DNA of 42,887 nt, from the IMG/VR virus record IMGVR_UViG_3300044691_000246, positions 1 through 42,887 of that record; one strand, 5' to 3'. Both the position numbers and the translations under genes were made by a program. Under the pieces are notes generated by a model. The model was not told where the DNA came from. It was given only the letters and a program-made list of their open reading frames with translations, and ran no database searches. Shown here piece by piece: positions 16,892 to 23,510 of the stretch (position 1 is the first letter of the stretch; the number at the start of each line of letters is the position of its first letter). Source of the DNA: a virus.

Positions 16892-18891
16892 AGAAACTTA
16901 TTCTCCTATTCGCCTTGGCACGATTCGCACAGGCCCAATTGCCAGTCACGGCGACACACATCAAAGACTCGTTTGAGCGGCCTATCGCCACGGCCAAGCT
17001 ATGCTTTGTCCCGGTTGACGCCGCGATGCACCCAACAGGGTTCCGTGTTGGGACAACTCAGGTCGTCCCCAACGAGGTTTGCGGCAACGTCACTGCCGGT
17101 GTTTTGCAGACCGGCCTTTCCGTGGCACCGACGCCTACCGGTGTCTTCTACCACATCTATCTGAAACAGTCCTTCGCAAACACCGTCCTCCGCGATTACG
17201 GGATGACGGCGATTACCTCGGATTGGACCCTCGATACGCTAGATCCTAACTTGGCCGTGCTGCCGGTATCGGCGGTTACGTTGGGCACGGTGACGACGCT
17301 CGCTCCAGGCTCCCCAGCGACGTGCGATATCTCGGGTGCAAGCCCGTACGTCCTGTTGAATTGTGGCATCCCATCCGGCTTTACCGGCGCGCAAGGACCG
17401 ATAGGCGGGCCAACGAGCGGCGTCAATTTGACACCTCCGGCGACACAGACCGTCCAGCAAGGGTTAGTCTCGGGTAAAAGCACGGACCTAAGCATCAGCA
17501 GTACAAACGGCGTTTTGAACGCTCTCATGTTTACGGGAGCGTCCCCTAACGACATCGGCGCAAAGGTCAACGCGGCTATTGCGGCGCTCCCTTCCGGTTG
17601 CGGAACGGTGTACATTCCGGTTGGCAATGCGTACACCTGGAGCACAACGATTGTCCTCCCCCGTTGCGTAAACCTCATCGGCGGCGGAGCTGTAGGAACT
17701 ACGCTCAACTGGACACCAATTTCCGGGACGGCGTTAGTCGCTGCGAGCGCCGTTGGCTCGGACGGCGAAGGCGGCGTCCACGGATACCCGATGGGACACA
17801 TCTCGGACCTCACGTTTATCGGCCCCGGCAACGCAACGACTACAACCGCCGTTCTAATAGGTGCGGACCCAACCGGCGTGTTGACACCTAACGATTGGCG
17901 CGGCGATCACGAAAACCTCAACCGGGTTCGTATTCGCTACTTCGGAACAGGGATGACGTGGGGGAATTACGCCTGGAGCACAACCATTCACGAGAGCATT
18001 ATCAGTGACAACGGCACCGGGATTTACTTCCCATCGGGGCTAATCGATTCCGGTGAGAGCATAAGTTTGATAGGGTCCCGCGTGGCTAATAGCTCTGTCC
18101 AGGGTTTGAACCTCGTTGGGTTCGCGGACTTCTACTTCTACGGCTTCAGTTGCGATTACAACTTGACTTGCGGGACGGTCAACGTAGCGCACTTCTACGG
18201 GACACACTTCGAGCAAGGCTCGGGCCGCATGTTGACCGTTGCCGGTGCCGCGTTGCCCGCCGTTGAGGTCTTTGGTGGTGAGGTTATTTATACCTTCCCA
18301 ACAGGGACAAACTCCAACGACATCTTCTATGTCAACTCAGCGAACAACCCTATGTTTAAGATATCCGGGACGTACATCGATATAGCGCCGGGTCACCATT
18401 TGTCCTTCCTAGTGAACTGGAACGGGACAGGTGCTTTCGCACAGCTCGATATTGAGGACATTCCGTACCCTGGAGGACAACTCCTCGACATGACTAACAC
18501 CACCTGCAAGTTTATCGGCTGTTACATCCATGACGGGAGCCTAGGAATCTTTGCCACCAATTTCAACGGCGGCCACGTGGACACGGGCGGAAACGCATCC
18601 TTCGCCACCGTGAACGCCGGTGGTGCCGGGACCGGCATTACTTTGAACGGAGCTGTAACGGGTTTTGCCGAGATGCAGGGCAACCCTCAAGGCGTGCGAA
18701 TTGATCCATTTAGCACGGACATTTTGCACCCTGTTCTCATCACGGACAACGTGGTAAACGCCATCAACCAAACCATTATCGGCGGGTTGTTCCAGGTAGG
18801 TACCAACATCGGATACACCGGAACGATTCTAGCGGGCGCTTGCACCATCCATTTCGTTGGCGGCATTGTCACCGGGGTTACGGGTTGCTAA
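16888..18891 (+). CDS. Beta-helix tail spike-like protein with a signal peptide
   Basis: The 667-residue protein starts with a clear Sec signal: MKKLILLFALARFAQA, cleavage likely before QLP. Residues 17-150 form a head domain (VTATHIKDSFERPIATAKLCFVPVD...) related to that of the protein at 32840. A short GFTGAQGPIGGP collagen-like stretch follows near 170. From about 210 the pattern ALMFTGASPNDIGAKVNAAIAALPSGCGTVYIPVG, then TTIVLPRCVNLIGGG, is the usual start of a pectate-lyase-like right-handed beta helix, which then runs through glycine- and asparagine-rich repeats. It may bind or degrade surface polysaccharide. It is last in the tail operon. A signal peptide on a tail spike is odd, because virion proteins are assembled in the cytoplasm. 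Confidence 0.82.
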   Translation: MKKLILLFALARFAQAQLPVTATHIKDSFERPIATAKLCFVPVDAAMHPTGFRVGTTQVVPNEVCGNVTAGVLQTGLSVAPTPTGVFYHIYLKQSFANTVLRDYGMTAITSDWTLDTLDPNLAVLPVSAVTLGTVTTLAPGSPATCDISGASPYVLLNCGIPSGFTGAQGPIGGPTSGVNLTPPATQTVQQGLVSGKSTDLSISSTNGVLNALMFTGASPNDIGAKVNAAIAALPSGCGTVYIPVGNAYTWSTTIVLPRCVNLIGGGAVGTTLNWTPISGTALVAASAVGSDGEGGVHGYPMGHISDLTFIGPGNATTTTAVLIGADPTGVLTPNDWRGDHENLNRVRIRYFGTGMTWGNYAWSTTIHESIISDNGTGIYFPSGLIDSGESISLIGSRVANSSVQGLNLVGFADFYFYGFSCDYNLTCGTVNVAHFYGTHFEQGSGRMLTVAGAALPAVEVFGGEVIYTFPTGTNSNDIFYVNSANNPMFKISGTYIDIAPGHHLSFLVNWNGTGAFAQLDIEDIPYPGGQLLDMTNTTCKFIGCYIHDGSLGIFATNFNGGHVDTGGNASFATVNAGGAGTGITLNGAVTGFAEMQGNPQGVRIDPFSTDILHPVLITDNVVNAINQTIIGGLFQVGTNIGYTGTILAGACTIHFVGGIVTGVTGC

Positions 18892-19177
18892 CGCGGACAA
18901 CGATTATGTCCATGTCGTCCCGTCGGAAGCTCTTTACGGCGTGCGACAGATCGTTGTCCACGAGGTACTTCTTTACGAATCGAGCGATGGTCCGTCGGTT
19001 GGATATGCGGTACTTCAGTTTGTCCGCATCGGTGAGAGACACCTGGAGGGCTTCCTTGGGCTTTAGCCCTCGGTCAATATCGGCTTTCATAGCGAGCCAC
19101 TCGGGTGTCTTTTCAAAACGGCTTTCCGACTTGCGTTCTCTTTTGGGGATTTCATTCGCCTTTATCTTTTTGTACAT
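18878..19177 (-). CDS. Small basic protein, possible regulator (99 aa)
   Basis: ATG at 19177 has an excellent GGGAGGT ribosome site 3 bases upstream and a promoter at 19232-19261. The protein is highly basic (YKKIKANEIPKRERKSESRF...) with a helical middle, LTDADKLKYRISNRRTIARFVKKYLVDNDL, that could be a DNA-binding helix pair, and a short beta-like end DDMDIIVVRVSN. It is transcribed against the tail operon and its last 14 bases overlap the spike gene. Placed next to a divergent control region and ahead of the integrase, it is a candidate for the lysogeny regulator, but I do not recognise a family. Confidence 0.75.
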   Translation of the reverse strand: MYKKIKANEIPKRERKSESRFEKTPEWLAMKADIDRGLKPKEALQVSLTDADKLKYRISNRRTIARFVKKYLVDNDLSHAVKSFRRDDMDIIVVRVSNP

Positions 19178-19231
19178 GGTACCTCCCTATGTGGTTGTTG
19201 TTCTTGGTATGAGTAAAGGGGCCTGAATAAA

Positions 19232-19261
19232 GTTGTACCGCCTATTTGTACTCCGTGTCAA
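19232..19261 (-). promoter_or_regulatory. Sigma-70-like promoter for the 99-aa gene
   Basis: On the minus strand TTGACA (19261-19256) is followed after 18 bases by TACAAC (19237-19232). The gene start is 55 bases further. A second TTGACA on the plus strand at 19272-19277 lies just behind it, but I see no good -10 for that one, so a divergent promoter pair is possible, not proven. Confidence 0.6.
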
Positions 19262-19324
19262 TATTTACCACTTGACAAACGTACGCAATAGTCTGCAATG
19301 TTGAAACGTACTTCATAGGTGGAT

Positions 19325-19498
19325 TTATGAAATGGATTTCTTTAGCACGGACTCCGCCGCTATACGGGCAAGACCTAAAAGGATTCCAGATTGGGTTAGG
19401 ACCGCTCCAGGCCAAAGGACATCAGCGGCGGTCTGAAATTTCTGTAAATCACTCGGGGTCAAACGCACCGAGATTAGCTCCGTTCGTTTCTCGTTCAC
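19325..19498 (-). CDS. Small ribbon-helix-helix-like protein (57 aa)
   Basis: Reading from GTG at 19498 to TAA at 19327-19325 gives NEKRTELISVRLTPSDLQKF followed by QTAADVLWPGAVLTQSGILLGLARIAAESV and a basic end. The opening strand (ELISVRLTPSD) and the two helices resemble ribbon-helix-helix repressors, antitoxins or mobilisation regulators. A stop codon two codons upstream of the GTG fixes the start. The ribosome site is weak, so the message may be leaderless. The protein pattern is much more convincing than the plus-strand frame over the same DNA. Its place behind the 99-aa gene suggests a role in phage gene control. Confidence 0.68.
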   Translation of the reverse strand: MNEKRTELISVRLTPSDLQKFQTAADVLWPGAVLTQSGILLGLARIAAESVLKKSIS

Positions 19499-19638
19499 CG
19501 TCTAATAGTGCCTATTGATTCTTTATGGGACAAGGAAACTGTTAGATGCTATTGTCATCATCTGCACACAACGTGTGATACCCGACTGTTAACCATTCGA
19601 GTACGCTATGTCAACTCCCCGGAAAGGGCCAAACACAA

Positions 19639-19816
19639 AATGCTGTACCTCCGTTTTACTTTGCTTTCACCTGCCTTGTACGCCGTCCACAACGCCGCAC
19701 AAACCAAGATTGCCCAAGTACAGATACACCCGGACCCTATGCGGCCACACACTGTCTATTCAACGCGCCCGTTGAGCCTCGCAGAAGGGCAGAGCATCGC
19801 AGCATTCCAGCCATAA
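19639..19816 (+). CDS. Possible small hypothetical protein
   Basis: The frame stays open from 19508 to 19816. The second half, from ATG 19639 (LYLRFTLLSPALYAVHNAAQTKIAQVQIHPDPMRPH...), has the GC-rich third positions of the phage's real genes; the first half does not. The only upstream purine tract is GGAAAGGG at 19620-19627, 11 bases before the ATG. An intrinsic terminator follows at 19841. The remaining DNA from 19499 to 19638 shows no convincing gene on either strand. Confidence 0.35.
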
Positions 19817-19820
19817 AAAT

Positions 19821-19840
19821 TGTGCTAATTTGTGCTACAG
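19821..19840. repeat. Tandem TGTGCTA repeat, first site
   Basis: TGTGCTAATT is followed directly by TGTGCTACAG, so two TGTGCTA units lie 10 bases apart, one helical turn. Nearly the same pair occurs at 19991-20011. Such spacing suits a DNA-binding protein (regulator operator or integrase arm-type site). The site ends at the base of the terminator hairpin. Confidence 0.55.
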
Positions 19841-19871
19841 GCCCGGATATCTTGGATATCTCGGGCTTTTT
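19841..19871 (+). terminator. Intrinsic terminator
   Basis: GCCCGGATATC and GATATCTCGGGC pair with one bulged base, with a TTG loop, followed by TTTTTAG. It closes the region before the integrase-side genes and separates it from the small-gene operon that starts at 20050. Confidence 0.72.
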
Positions 19872-19981
19872 AGTCTTTGTGTTATCTGTAAGTTACACAT
19901 AACAAAGATGCTGATTCGGTTTACATCCCACCCTTCGTACCGCCCGTAACCCCTACAACTTCAGACACATATAAATAATGC

Positions 19982-20012
19982 TTGACGGTTTGTGCTAATT
20001 CTGTGCTACAGT
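19982..20012 (+). promoter_or_regulatory. Probable promoter and operator of the integrase-side operon
   Basis: TTGACG at 19982-19987 lies 19 bases before TACAGT (20007-20012), which is preceded by TGTGC as in an extended -10; at 17 bases the hexamer is GCTACA. The spacer and -10 contain the second tandem TGTGCTA pair (19991-19997 and 20002-20008), so a protein bound there would block RNA polymerase. The first gene follows at 20050. Confidence 0.45.
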
Positions 20013-20024
20013 GTATCTAGTAAA

Positions 20025-20040
20025 TGGATGCACTAAGGAG
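20025..20040 (+). promoter_or_regulatory. TGGAYGCRCTAWGGAG leader module 1
   Basis: TGGATGCACTAAGGAG lies 10 bases upstream of the gene at 20050 and contains its AGGAG ribosome site. Almost identical modules precede the next two genes. See the entries at 20270 and 20671. Confidence 0.6.
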
Positions 20041-20049
20041 ACATACAAA

Positions 20050-20268
20050 ATGGCACTTTCTCAAGACATCATCAAACACCTAGACGAGTTGGCACAGACC
20101 GTGCCGCTGTCACAAGAGGCGAAGCAAGCCGCATTCCTGTAATGGGCGGGCCTCACGATTGACGAAGCGCGGATGGGTGACAAGGACATAATGCAGATTG
20201 CGTACAACCGTTTTTGCGCGGCGGGCCGGACCGACTGGACAAAGAAGATGATTAACAAAACGTACTAA
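20050..20268 (+). pseudogene. Small gene interrupted by an in-frame TAA
   Basis: ATG at 20050 has an AGGAG ribosome site. The frame reads MALSQDIIKHLDELAQTVPL... to FL, meets TAA at 20140-20142 (codon 31), and goes on with WAGLTIDEARMGDKDIMQIAY... to a second TAA at 20266-20268. Both halves have phage-like codon use and together make a plausible 72-residue helical protein. One change, CAA to TAA, would explain the stop. The ATG in TAATG at 20141 opens only six codons in another frame, so there is no obvious restart. It is either a recent nonsense mutation, a truncated 30-residue product, or a sequencing error. Confidence 0.6.
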
Positions 20269-20269
20269 A

Positions 20270-20285
20270 TGGATGCGCTAAGGAG
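20270..20285 (+). promoter_or_regulatory. TGGAYGCRCTAWGGAG leader module 2
   Basis: TGGATGCGCTAAGGAG lies just after the stop of the interrupted gene and 7 bases before ATG 20293. It supplies the ribosome site for the next gene. If its TAAGGA were a -10 element the transcript would start almost at the ATG. Confidence 0.6.
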
Positions 20286-20292
20286 ACACAAA

Positions 20293-20667
20293 ATGTCGAG
20301 AGCCTGGACTTGGTTAGATGATGTGGAAATAGACGAAGCGGATATGGACAAACGGACGCCGTTGTTGGATGCGTTGGCACGGCAGTGGAGCACCCTACAC
20401 GATGCGGAAGAGCTGCGCGGCTTCGCCCGTCAATCCGACATGGAAGACGGACGGGACGAAGTGCCAGATTACGACACGGCGGAGGAAGCAGAATCCGCGC
20501 AACTCATGGAACGCGAGATGTCCAGCCTCCGGGCACGACAGCACGACGCACAACTCTCCGCCATCACGGACAAGATGCACGAGTACTGCGCGCGTATGAT
20601 GCGCCCGTACGAGCATTGGAACGAGGACGAGCGGTACATGCAGTACATGGAATCCGACAGATACTAA
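20293..20667 (+). CDS. Acidic hypothetical protein (124 aa)
   Basis: ATG 20293 is chosen because it follows the AGGAG of the leader module at the usual distance; the longer start at 20269 would lie in the module itself. The protein is acidic and rich in Asp, Glu, Arg and Met (WLDDVEIDEADMDKRTPLLDALARQW..., EVPDYDTAEEAESAQLMEREMSSLRARQHDAQ), probably helical. No signal or known motif. Small acidic proteins in such early operons often bind host proteins or mimic DNA, but this is only a possibility. Confidence 0.7.
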   Translation: MSRAWTWLDDVEIDEADMDKRTPLLDALARQWSTLHDAEELRGFARQSDMEDGRDEVPDYDTAEEAESAQLMEREMSSLRARQHDAQLSAITDKMHEYCARMMRPYEHWNEDERYMQYMESDRY

Positions 20668-20670
20668 GAA

Positions 20671-20686
20671 TGGACGCGCTATGGAG
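20671..20686 (+). promoter_or_regulatory. TGGAYGCRCTAWGGAG leader module 3
   Basis: TGGACGCGCTATGGAG precedes ATG 20696 by 9 bases. As in module 1 the following bases are ACAAAATGGCACT, so the identity extends into the first codons (Met-Ala-Leu) of the genes at 20050 and 20696. Confidence 0.6.
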
Positions 20687-20695
20687 GCGCACAAA

Positions 20696-21256
20696 ATGGC
20701 ACTCAACAAAAACAAGCTGCAAGACGTATCGTATGCGGGTTTCAACGTGGAGAATATAGAGGTCCTAGAAAGGCAGTTGCGGGAGGTATTGAACGCGCTG
20801 CACAAAAAAGATTGGAGCACGGCGCTCGCTACCGCGCAAACTATGGGGTCACGGTGCGAGGGCCTAACCGTTCAGATTTATCGGCGGCACGTGGGCGCGG
20901 GTTTGGGGTTTCCAGCTCTCGTCTTGCTCGTCTTCCTCGCGCTTACCGGCGCGGCCTCCGCCCAAACGACATGCACAACCCTCCGCTTCGGACACACCAC
21001 ACTTTGTACGTTCCCGGACGGGAGCGGCACGGAGAGCGCGTACATAAACGGGACGTGGACGGACACCGAGTACGCCCCGGCAGCCTGGACAGCGCGGTAC
21101 CTAAAGCTCATCAACCTAGACACGGAGTTCCTCCAGGATGTAACAGCCATCCACGCGAAGTACCGGGCATCGGGAGCCATCCACGCAAAGAAGCCGTGCG
21201 TGGCGGCGGGGTTTGTTTGGGACCACGGCATTTGCACAGTAAAGGATGCGAAATGA
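20696..21256 (+). CDS. Membrane-anchored or exported protein with a Cys-containing outer domain (186 aa)
   Basis: The protein has three parts: a cytoplasmic helical region (about 1-60, ENIEVLERQLREVLNALHKKDWSTALATAQ), a hydrophobic segment GFPALVLLVFLALTGAASAQ (about 77-96) that reads as a transmembrane helix or internal signal ending in A-S-A-Q, and an outer part with Cys residues and Trp/Tyr (TTCTTLRFGHTTLCTFPDG...). The N-terminal part is too long for a normal signal peptide, so an in-out anchor or a fusion of two small genes is possible. It may change the lysogen surface. The start follows leader module 3; the stop overlaps the next start (ATGA). Confidence 0.7.
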   Translation: MALNKNKLQDVSYAGFNVENIEVLERQLREVLNALHKKDWSTALATAQTMGSRCEGLTVQIYRRHVGAGLGFPALVLLVFLALTGAASAQTTCTTLRFGHTTLCTFPDGSGTESAYINGTWTDTEYAPAAWTARYLKLINLDTEFLQDVTAIHAKYRASGAIHAKKPCVAAGFVWDHGICTVKDAK

Positions 21257-21432
21257 CCGCCGTGTTTGTGGTGAGCGGACGATGGGGTTTTGAAAACCTA
21301 TACGGCATCTTCTCCACACGCGAGAAAGCCGAGGCGTATGTTTTGCGAAACCCGTTGGTTGTCGGGACTGGCGCGGACTTCCAAGACGTAATCTCCGAGT
21401 TTGAATTAGACGCTCCGTTGGAGGGTGAATGA
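21253..21432 (+). CDS. Small hypothetical protein (59 aa)
   Basis: ATG at 21253 overlaps the upstream stop, and the stop overlaps the integrase start (ATGA). TAVFVVSGRWGFENLYGIFSTREKAEAYVL, then FELDAPLEGE, is a compact alpha/beta pattern common in small phage proteins, with the FSTREKAEAYV turn as the most typical part. Function unknown. Confidence 0.7.
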   Translation: MTAVFVVSGRWGFENLYGIFSTREKAEAYVLRNPLVVGTGADFQDVISEFELDAPLEGE

Positions 21433-22547
21433 CTGCACCACTCATAACGATATTTGTCCGGCACACGGACGACTGCAAATACAAAGGCGATGAGTTCGCG
21501 AAGCGTTGCGATTGTCGGAAGCATCTCCGGTGGACGGCCAACGGGGAACAGACGCGGCGGAAAGCCGGGACGCGGAGTTGGGCCGAGGCCGAGACGGTAA
21601 AGCGGGACCTTGAGGACCAACTCTCGGGCCGCGTCCGCCTGAAGGCGGAAGGCGGACAGGACCTCCAGGAAAGCATCCGGGTATTCATCCAAGATAAAAA
21701 CATCCACGGCGTCTCCGTCGGCGTCATCGGAAAGTACACCCGAGAGCTTGAACGGCTCCGCGTCTTTGCGGAACGGGCTAACGTTTATACAGTCCAGGGC
21801 ATCTCCCGCGAACTCTTGACGGGTTTTTGCGGGACGTGGACGGCGCTATATCCGAGCGGCCTAACCCGGTCACGCTGCCGGGAACGGCTCCGAAGTTTCC
21901 TCCGGTACTGCTACGAGGCCGAGTGGCTCCCACGAATCCCCGTAGTCCCTAAGTTCAAGGCGACAGACCCCGAGACACAGCCGTTGACACATGCTGAATA
22001 CACCCGGCTGTTAGCCGCCGCCGATTCCCGAAAGGTCCATGCGTTCCTCCAATGCATGAGATGGACAGGGCTTGCCATCCGGGACACGATGACCCTTCCG
22101 AGGGCAGCTCTCCAATTCGACGAAGGCCGCGCCGTCTATCGTGTCACAGCCAAGCGCGCAAAGACCGGGACATCCGTCTCCGTTCCGATTCCGCCCGATG
22201 TCGCGGAGGAGTTGCTCGGTGTCTCCGAGGGTGTGTACTTCTTTTGGTCCGGGACAGGCAGCGCGTTGAGTGCTACGAATACCTGGAGTGCCCGCCGCAT
22301 CAAGCCGGTGTTTGACGCCGCGAAGATCCCGAGTGCGGGTTTCATGGTCTCTCATAGGCTCCGGGACACGTTCGCCGTTGACCTCTTAGAGAAGGGCGTA
22401 CCAATGGAAGAGGTATCGAAGTTGTTAGGCCATACGAGCATCCGAACCACAGAAAAGAGCTATGCTAAGTGGTCAACGGGGCGGCAAGACAGAACGGACT
22501 CGTTGGTAATCGGGACGTGGACAAAGAAACGGAAACAGGCGGCGTAA
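21429..22547 (+). CDS. int: Tyrosine recombinase (phage integrase)
   Basis: The 372-residue protein has all catalytic residues of the family: Arg218 (TGLAIRD), Lys in AKRAKTG (242-245), His309-x-x-Arg312 (SHRLRD), His335 (LLGHTSIRTTE) and the nucleophile Tyr345 (KSYAKW). The N-terminal domain starts with a Cys-rich element (HTDDCKYKGDEFAKRCDC) and a basic RTRRK-like segment, then a SAM-like core-binding domain (about 75-180). The Cys-rich start is, to my knowledge, usual in integrases of Acidobacteriota, which is my best clue to the host. It ends the operon starting at 20050. The attachment site is not identified; the tandem repeats near 19821 and 19991 are candidates for arm sites. Confidence 0.93.
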   Translation: MTAPLITIFVRHTDDCKYKGDEFAKRCDCRKHLRWTANGEQTRRKAGTRSWAEAETVKRDLEDQLSGRVRLKAEGGQDLQESIRVFIQDKNIHGVSVGVIGKYTRELERLRVFAERANVYTVQGISRELLTGFCGTWTALYPSGLTRSRCRERLRSFLRYCYEAEWLPRIPVVPKFKATDPETQPLTHAEYTRLLAAADSRKVHAFLQCMRWTGLAIRDTMTLPRAALQFDEGRAVYRVTAKRAKTGTSVSVPIPPDVAEELLGVSEGVYFFWSGTGSALSATNTWSARRIKPVFDAAKIPSAGFMVSHRLRDTFAVDLLEKGVPMEEVSKLLGHTSIRTTEKSYAKWSTGRQDRTDSLVIGTWTKKRKQAA

Positions 22548-22562
22548 TGTGTACTTTTTATC

Positions 22563-22591
22563 TTGACAAGTATTATGTAACCCACTAAAGT
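22563..22591 (+). promoter_or_regulatory. Sigma-70 promoter giving a leaderless message
   Basis: TTGACA (22563-22568), 17 bases, TAAAGT (22586-22591). The ATG of the next gene is at 22599, seven bases after the -10, where transcription should start, and there is no ribosome site. Upstream lies GTGTACTTTTTAT, which is also found at the same distance before the promoter at 40774. Confidence 0.75.
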
Positions 22592-22598
22592 GTCTTTT

Positions 22599-23258
22599 AT
22601 GCCATACGGACATAACAAGCCCGCGAAAGGTTCGAGCATATCCTCCGGTGTGCGGTTCGGGCGCTTGCTCGTTACCATCCGCGACGTTTCGGCCCTTGGC
22701 GGCCACAATAAATACGCCAAGTGGGTTTGTGTTTGCGATTGCGGCACAACCATATCGACACCGTCCCTCGAATTGCGGCGCGGCAAACAATCGTGCGGAT
22801 GCTTACTGCGCGAAAGTTGCCGGGAAAAACAAGCACGGTACGCCGCAACGAAGCGAGCCGGGCGCACAGATGCCGAGGTGCTGTCGGACCGCAAGCGCGC
22901 GCTTGTCGCGTGGAAACGGCGTGATTACGCCAAACGCCCCGGTCACTACGCGCAACAACATGCGCGCATCTACCGGGCGCGCAAAACACCTTGCCTTTTT
23001 TGTACGGAGCTTTCAACCGGTGAGTATTGCCTAACTTGCTGTCACTTTGCGGAGTGGGTATTAGGCTCGCGCGGCCTTCCATCCCGAGAGGAAACCAACG
23101 CGCTTCTAAGCGCACTAACCCTGAAAGACCGAGGAAAATACTTATGTCTCAAGACAGAAAAACAAGCACAGCTCTTGCGAAAACGGCTATCGCGGACACT
23201 GCAATCTCAGATTTCCGACGGGATACCCGTTCTTTCCCAGTCCTCGCGAGAGGAGTAG
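22599..23258 (+). CDS. Zinc-ribbon DNA-binding-like phage protein
   Basis: The 219-residue protein starts with a domain common in phages near HNH or AP2-type proteins: SGVRFGRLLVTI, WVCVCDCGTTISTPSLELRRGKQSCGCL, with four Cys in C-x-C and C-x-C pairs that probably bind zinc. A basic helical middle (SDRKRALVAWKRRDYAKRPGHYAQQHARIYRARK) is followed by a second Cys set (CLFC, YCLTCC). The ATG at 22599 lies at the expected transcription start of its own promoter; an ATG at 22590 is inside the -10. It is probably a DNA-binding accessory protein. The nuclease half often found with this ribbon is not visible. Confidence 0.7.
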   Translation: MPYGHNKPAKGSSISSGVRFGRLLVTIRDVSALGGHNKYAKWVCVCDCGTTISTPSLELRRGKQSCGCLLRESCREKQARYAATKRAGRTDAEVLSDRKRALVAWKRRDYAKRPGHYAQQHARIYRARKTPCLFCTELSTGEYCLTCCHFAEWVLGSRGLPSREETNALLSALTLKDRGKYLCLKTEKQAQLLRKRLSRTLQSQISDGIPVLSQSSREE

Positions 23259-23260
23259 GC

Positions 23261-23476
23261 GTGGCTGATACGGAGGAAATATGCTCCGCAGTTATGTTCG
23301 ACTTGTTCGTGGGTAAAATAGACTTGAGCAACGCGGCGGCGATGTTTAAGGGTGTGGACACTATGTTAAAGCGCGAGGACCAGCATATTGCTCGCGAGGA
23401 GATGGCGCTACAAGCGAACTTGCGCGGGCACCGGGCGAAAGTCCAGCGCGCCCGGCACAAGTCGATAGAACGCTAA
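23261..23476 (+). CDS. Small hypothetical protein (71 aa)
   Basis: GTG at 23261 follows an AGGAG site that overlaps the stop region of the zinc-ribbon gene, with five bases of spacing. The product is helical and basic at its end (ADTEEICSAVMFDLFVGKIDLSNAAAMFKGVDTMLKREDQHIAREEM...). An in-frame ATG at 23144 with GAGGA would add 39 residues and overlap the upstream gene by 115 bases; it is the alternative start. It ends just before the bidirectional hairpin at 23480. Function unknown. Confidence 0.65.
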   Translation: MADTEEICSAVMFDLFVGKIDLSNAAAMFKGVDTMLKREDQHIAREEMALQANLRGHRAKVQRARHKSIER

Positions 23477-23506
23477 AAAGAGGGCTAAGCACGCGGCATA
23501 GCCCTC
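23475..23506 (-). terminator. Terminator of the replication block
   Basis: GAGGGCTA at 23480-23487 and TAGCCCTC at 23499-23506 form a perfect 8-bp stem. On the minus strand it is followed by TTTTT, a textbook intrinsic terminator five bases after the last minus-strand gene. On the plus strand there is no good T-run, but the hairpin may still stop the converging transcript. Confidence 0.85.
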
Positions 23507-23510
23507 CAGG

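Noticed and set aside
19327-19518. Plus-strand 63-codon frame with a GGTGG site
   Set aside because: The minus strand over the same bases gives a much better protein (ribbon-helix-helix-like); both are unlikely to be real.
20050-20268. Stop-codon reassignment (TAA read as an amino acid)
   Set aside because: Many other genes end with TAA at sensible places, so the code is standard.
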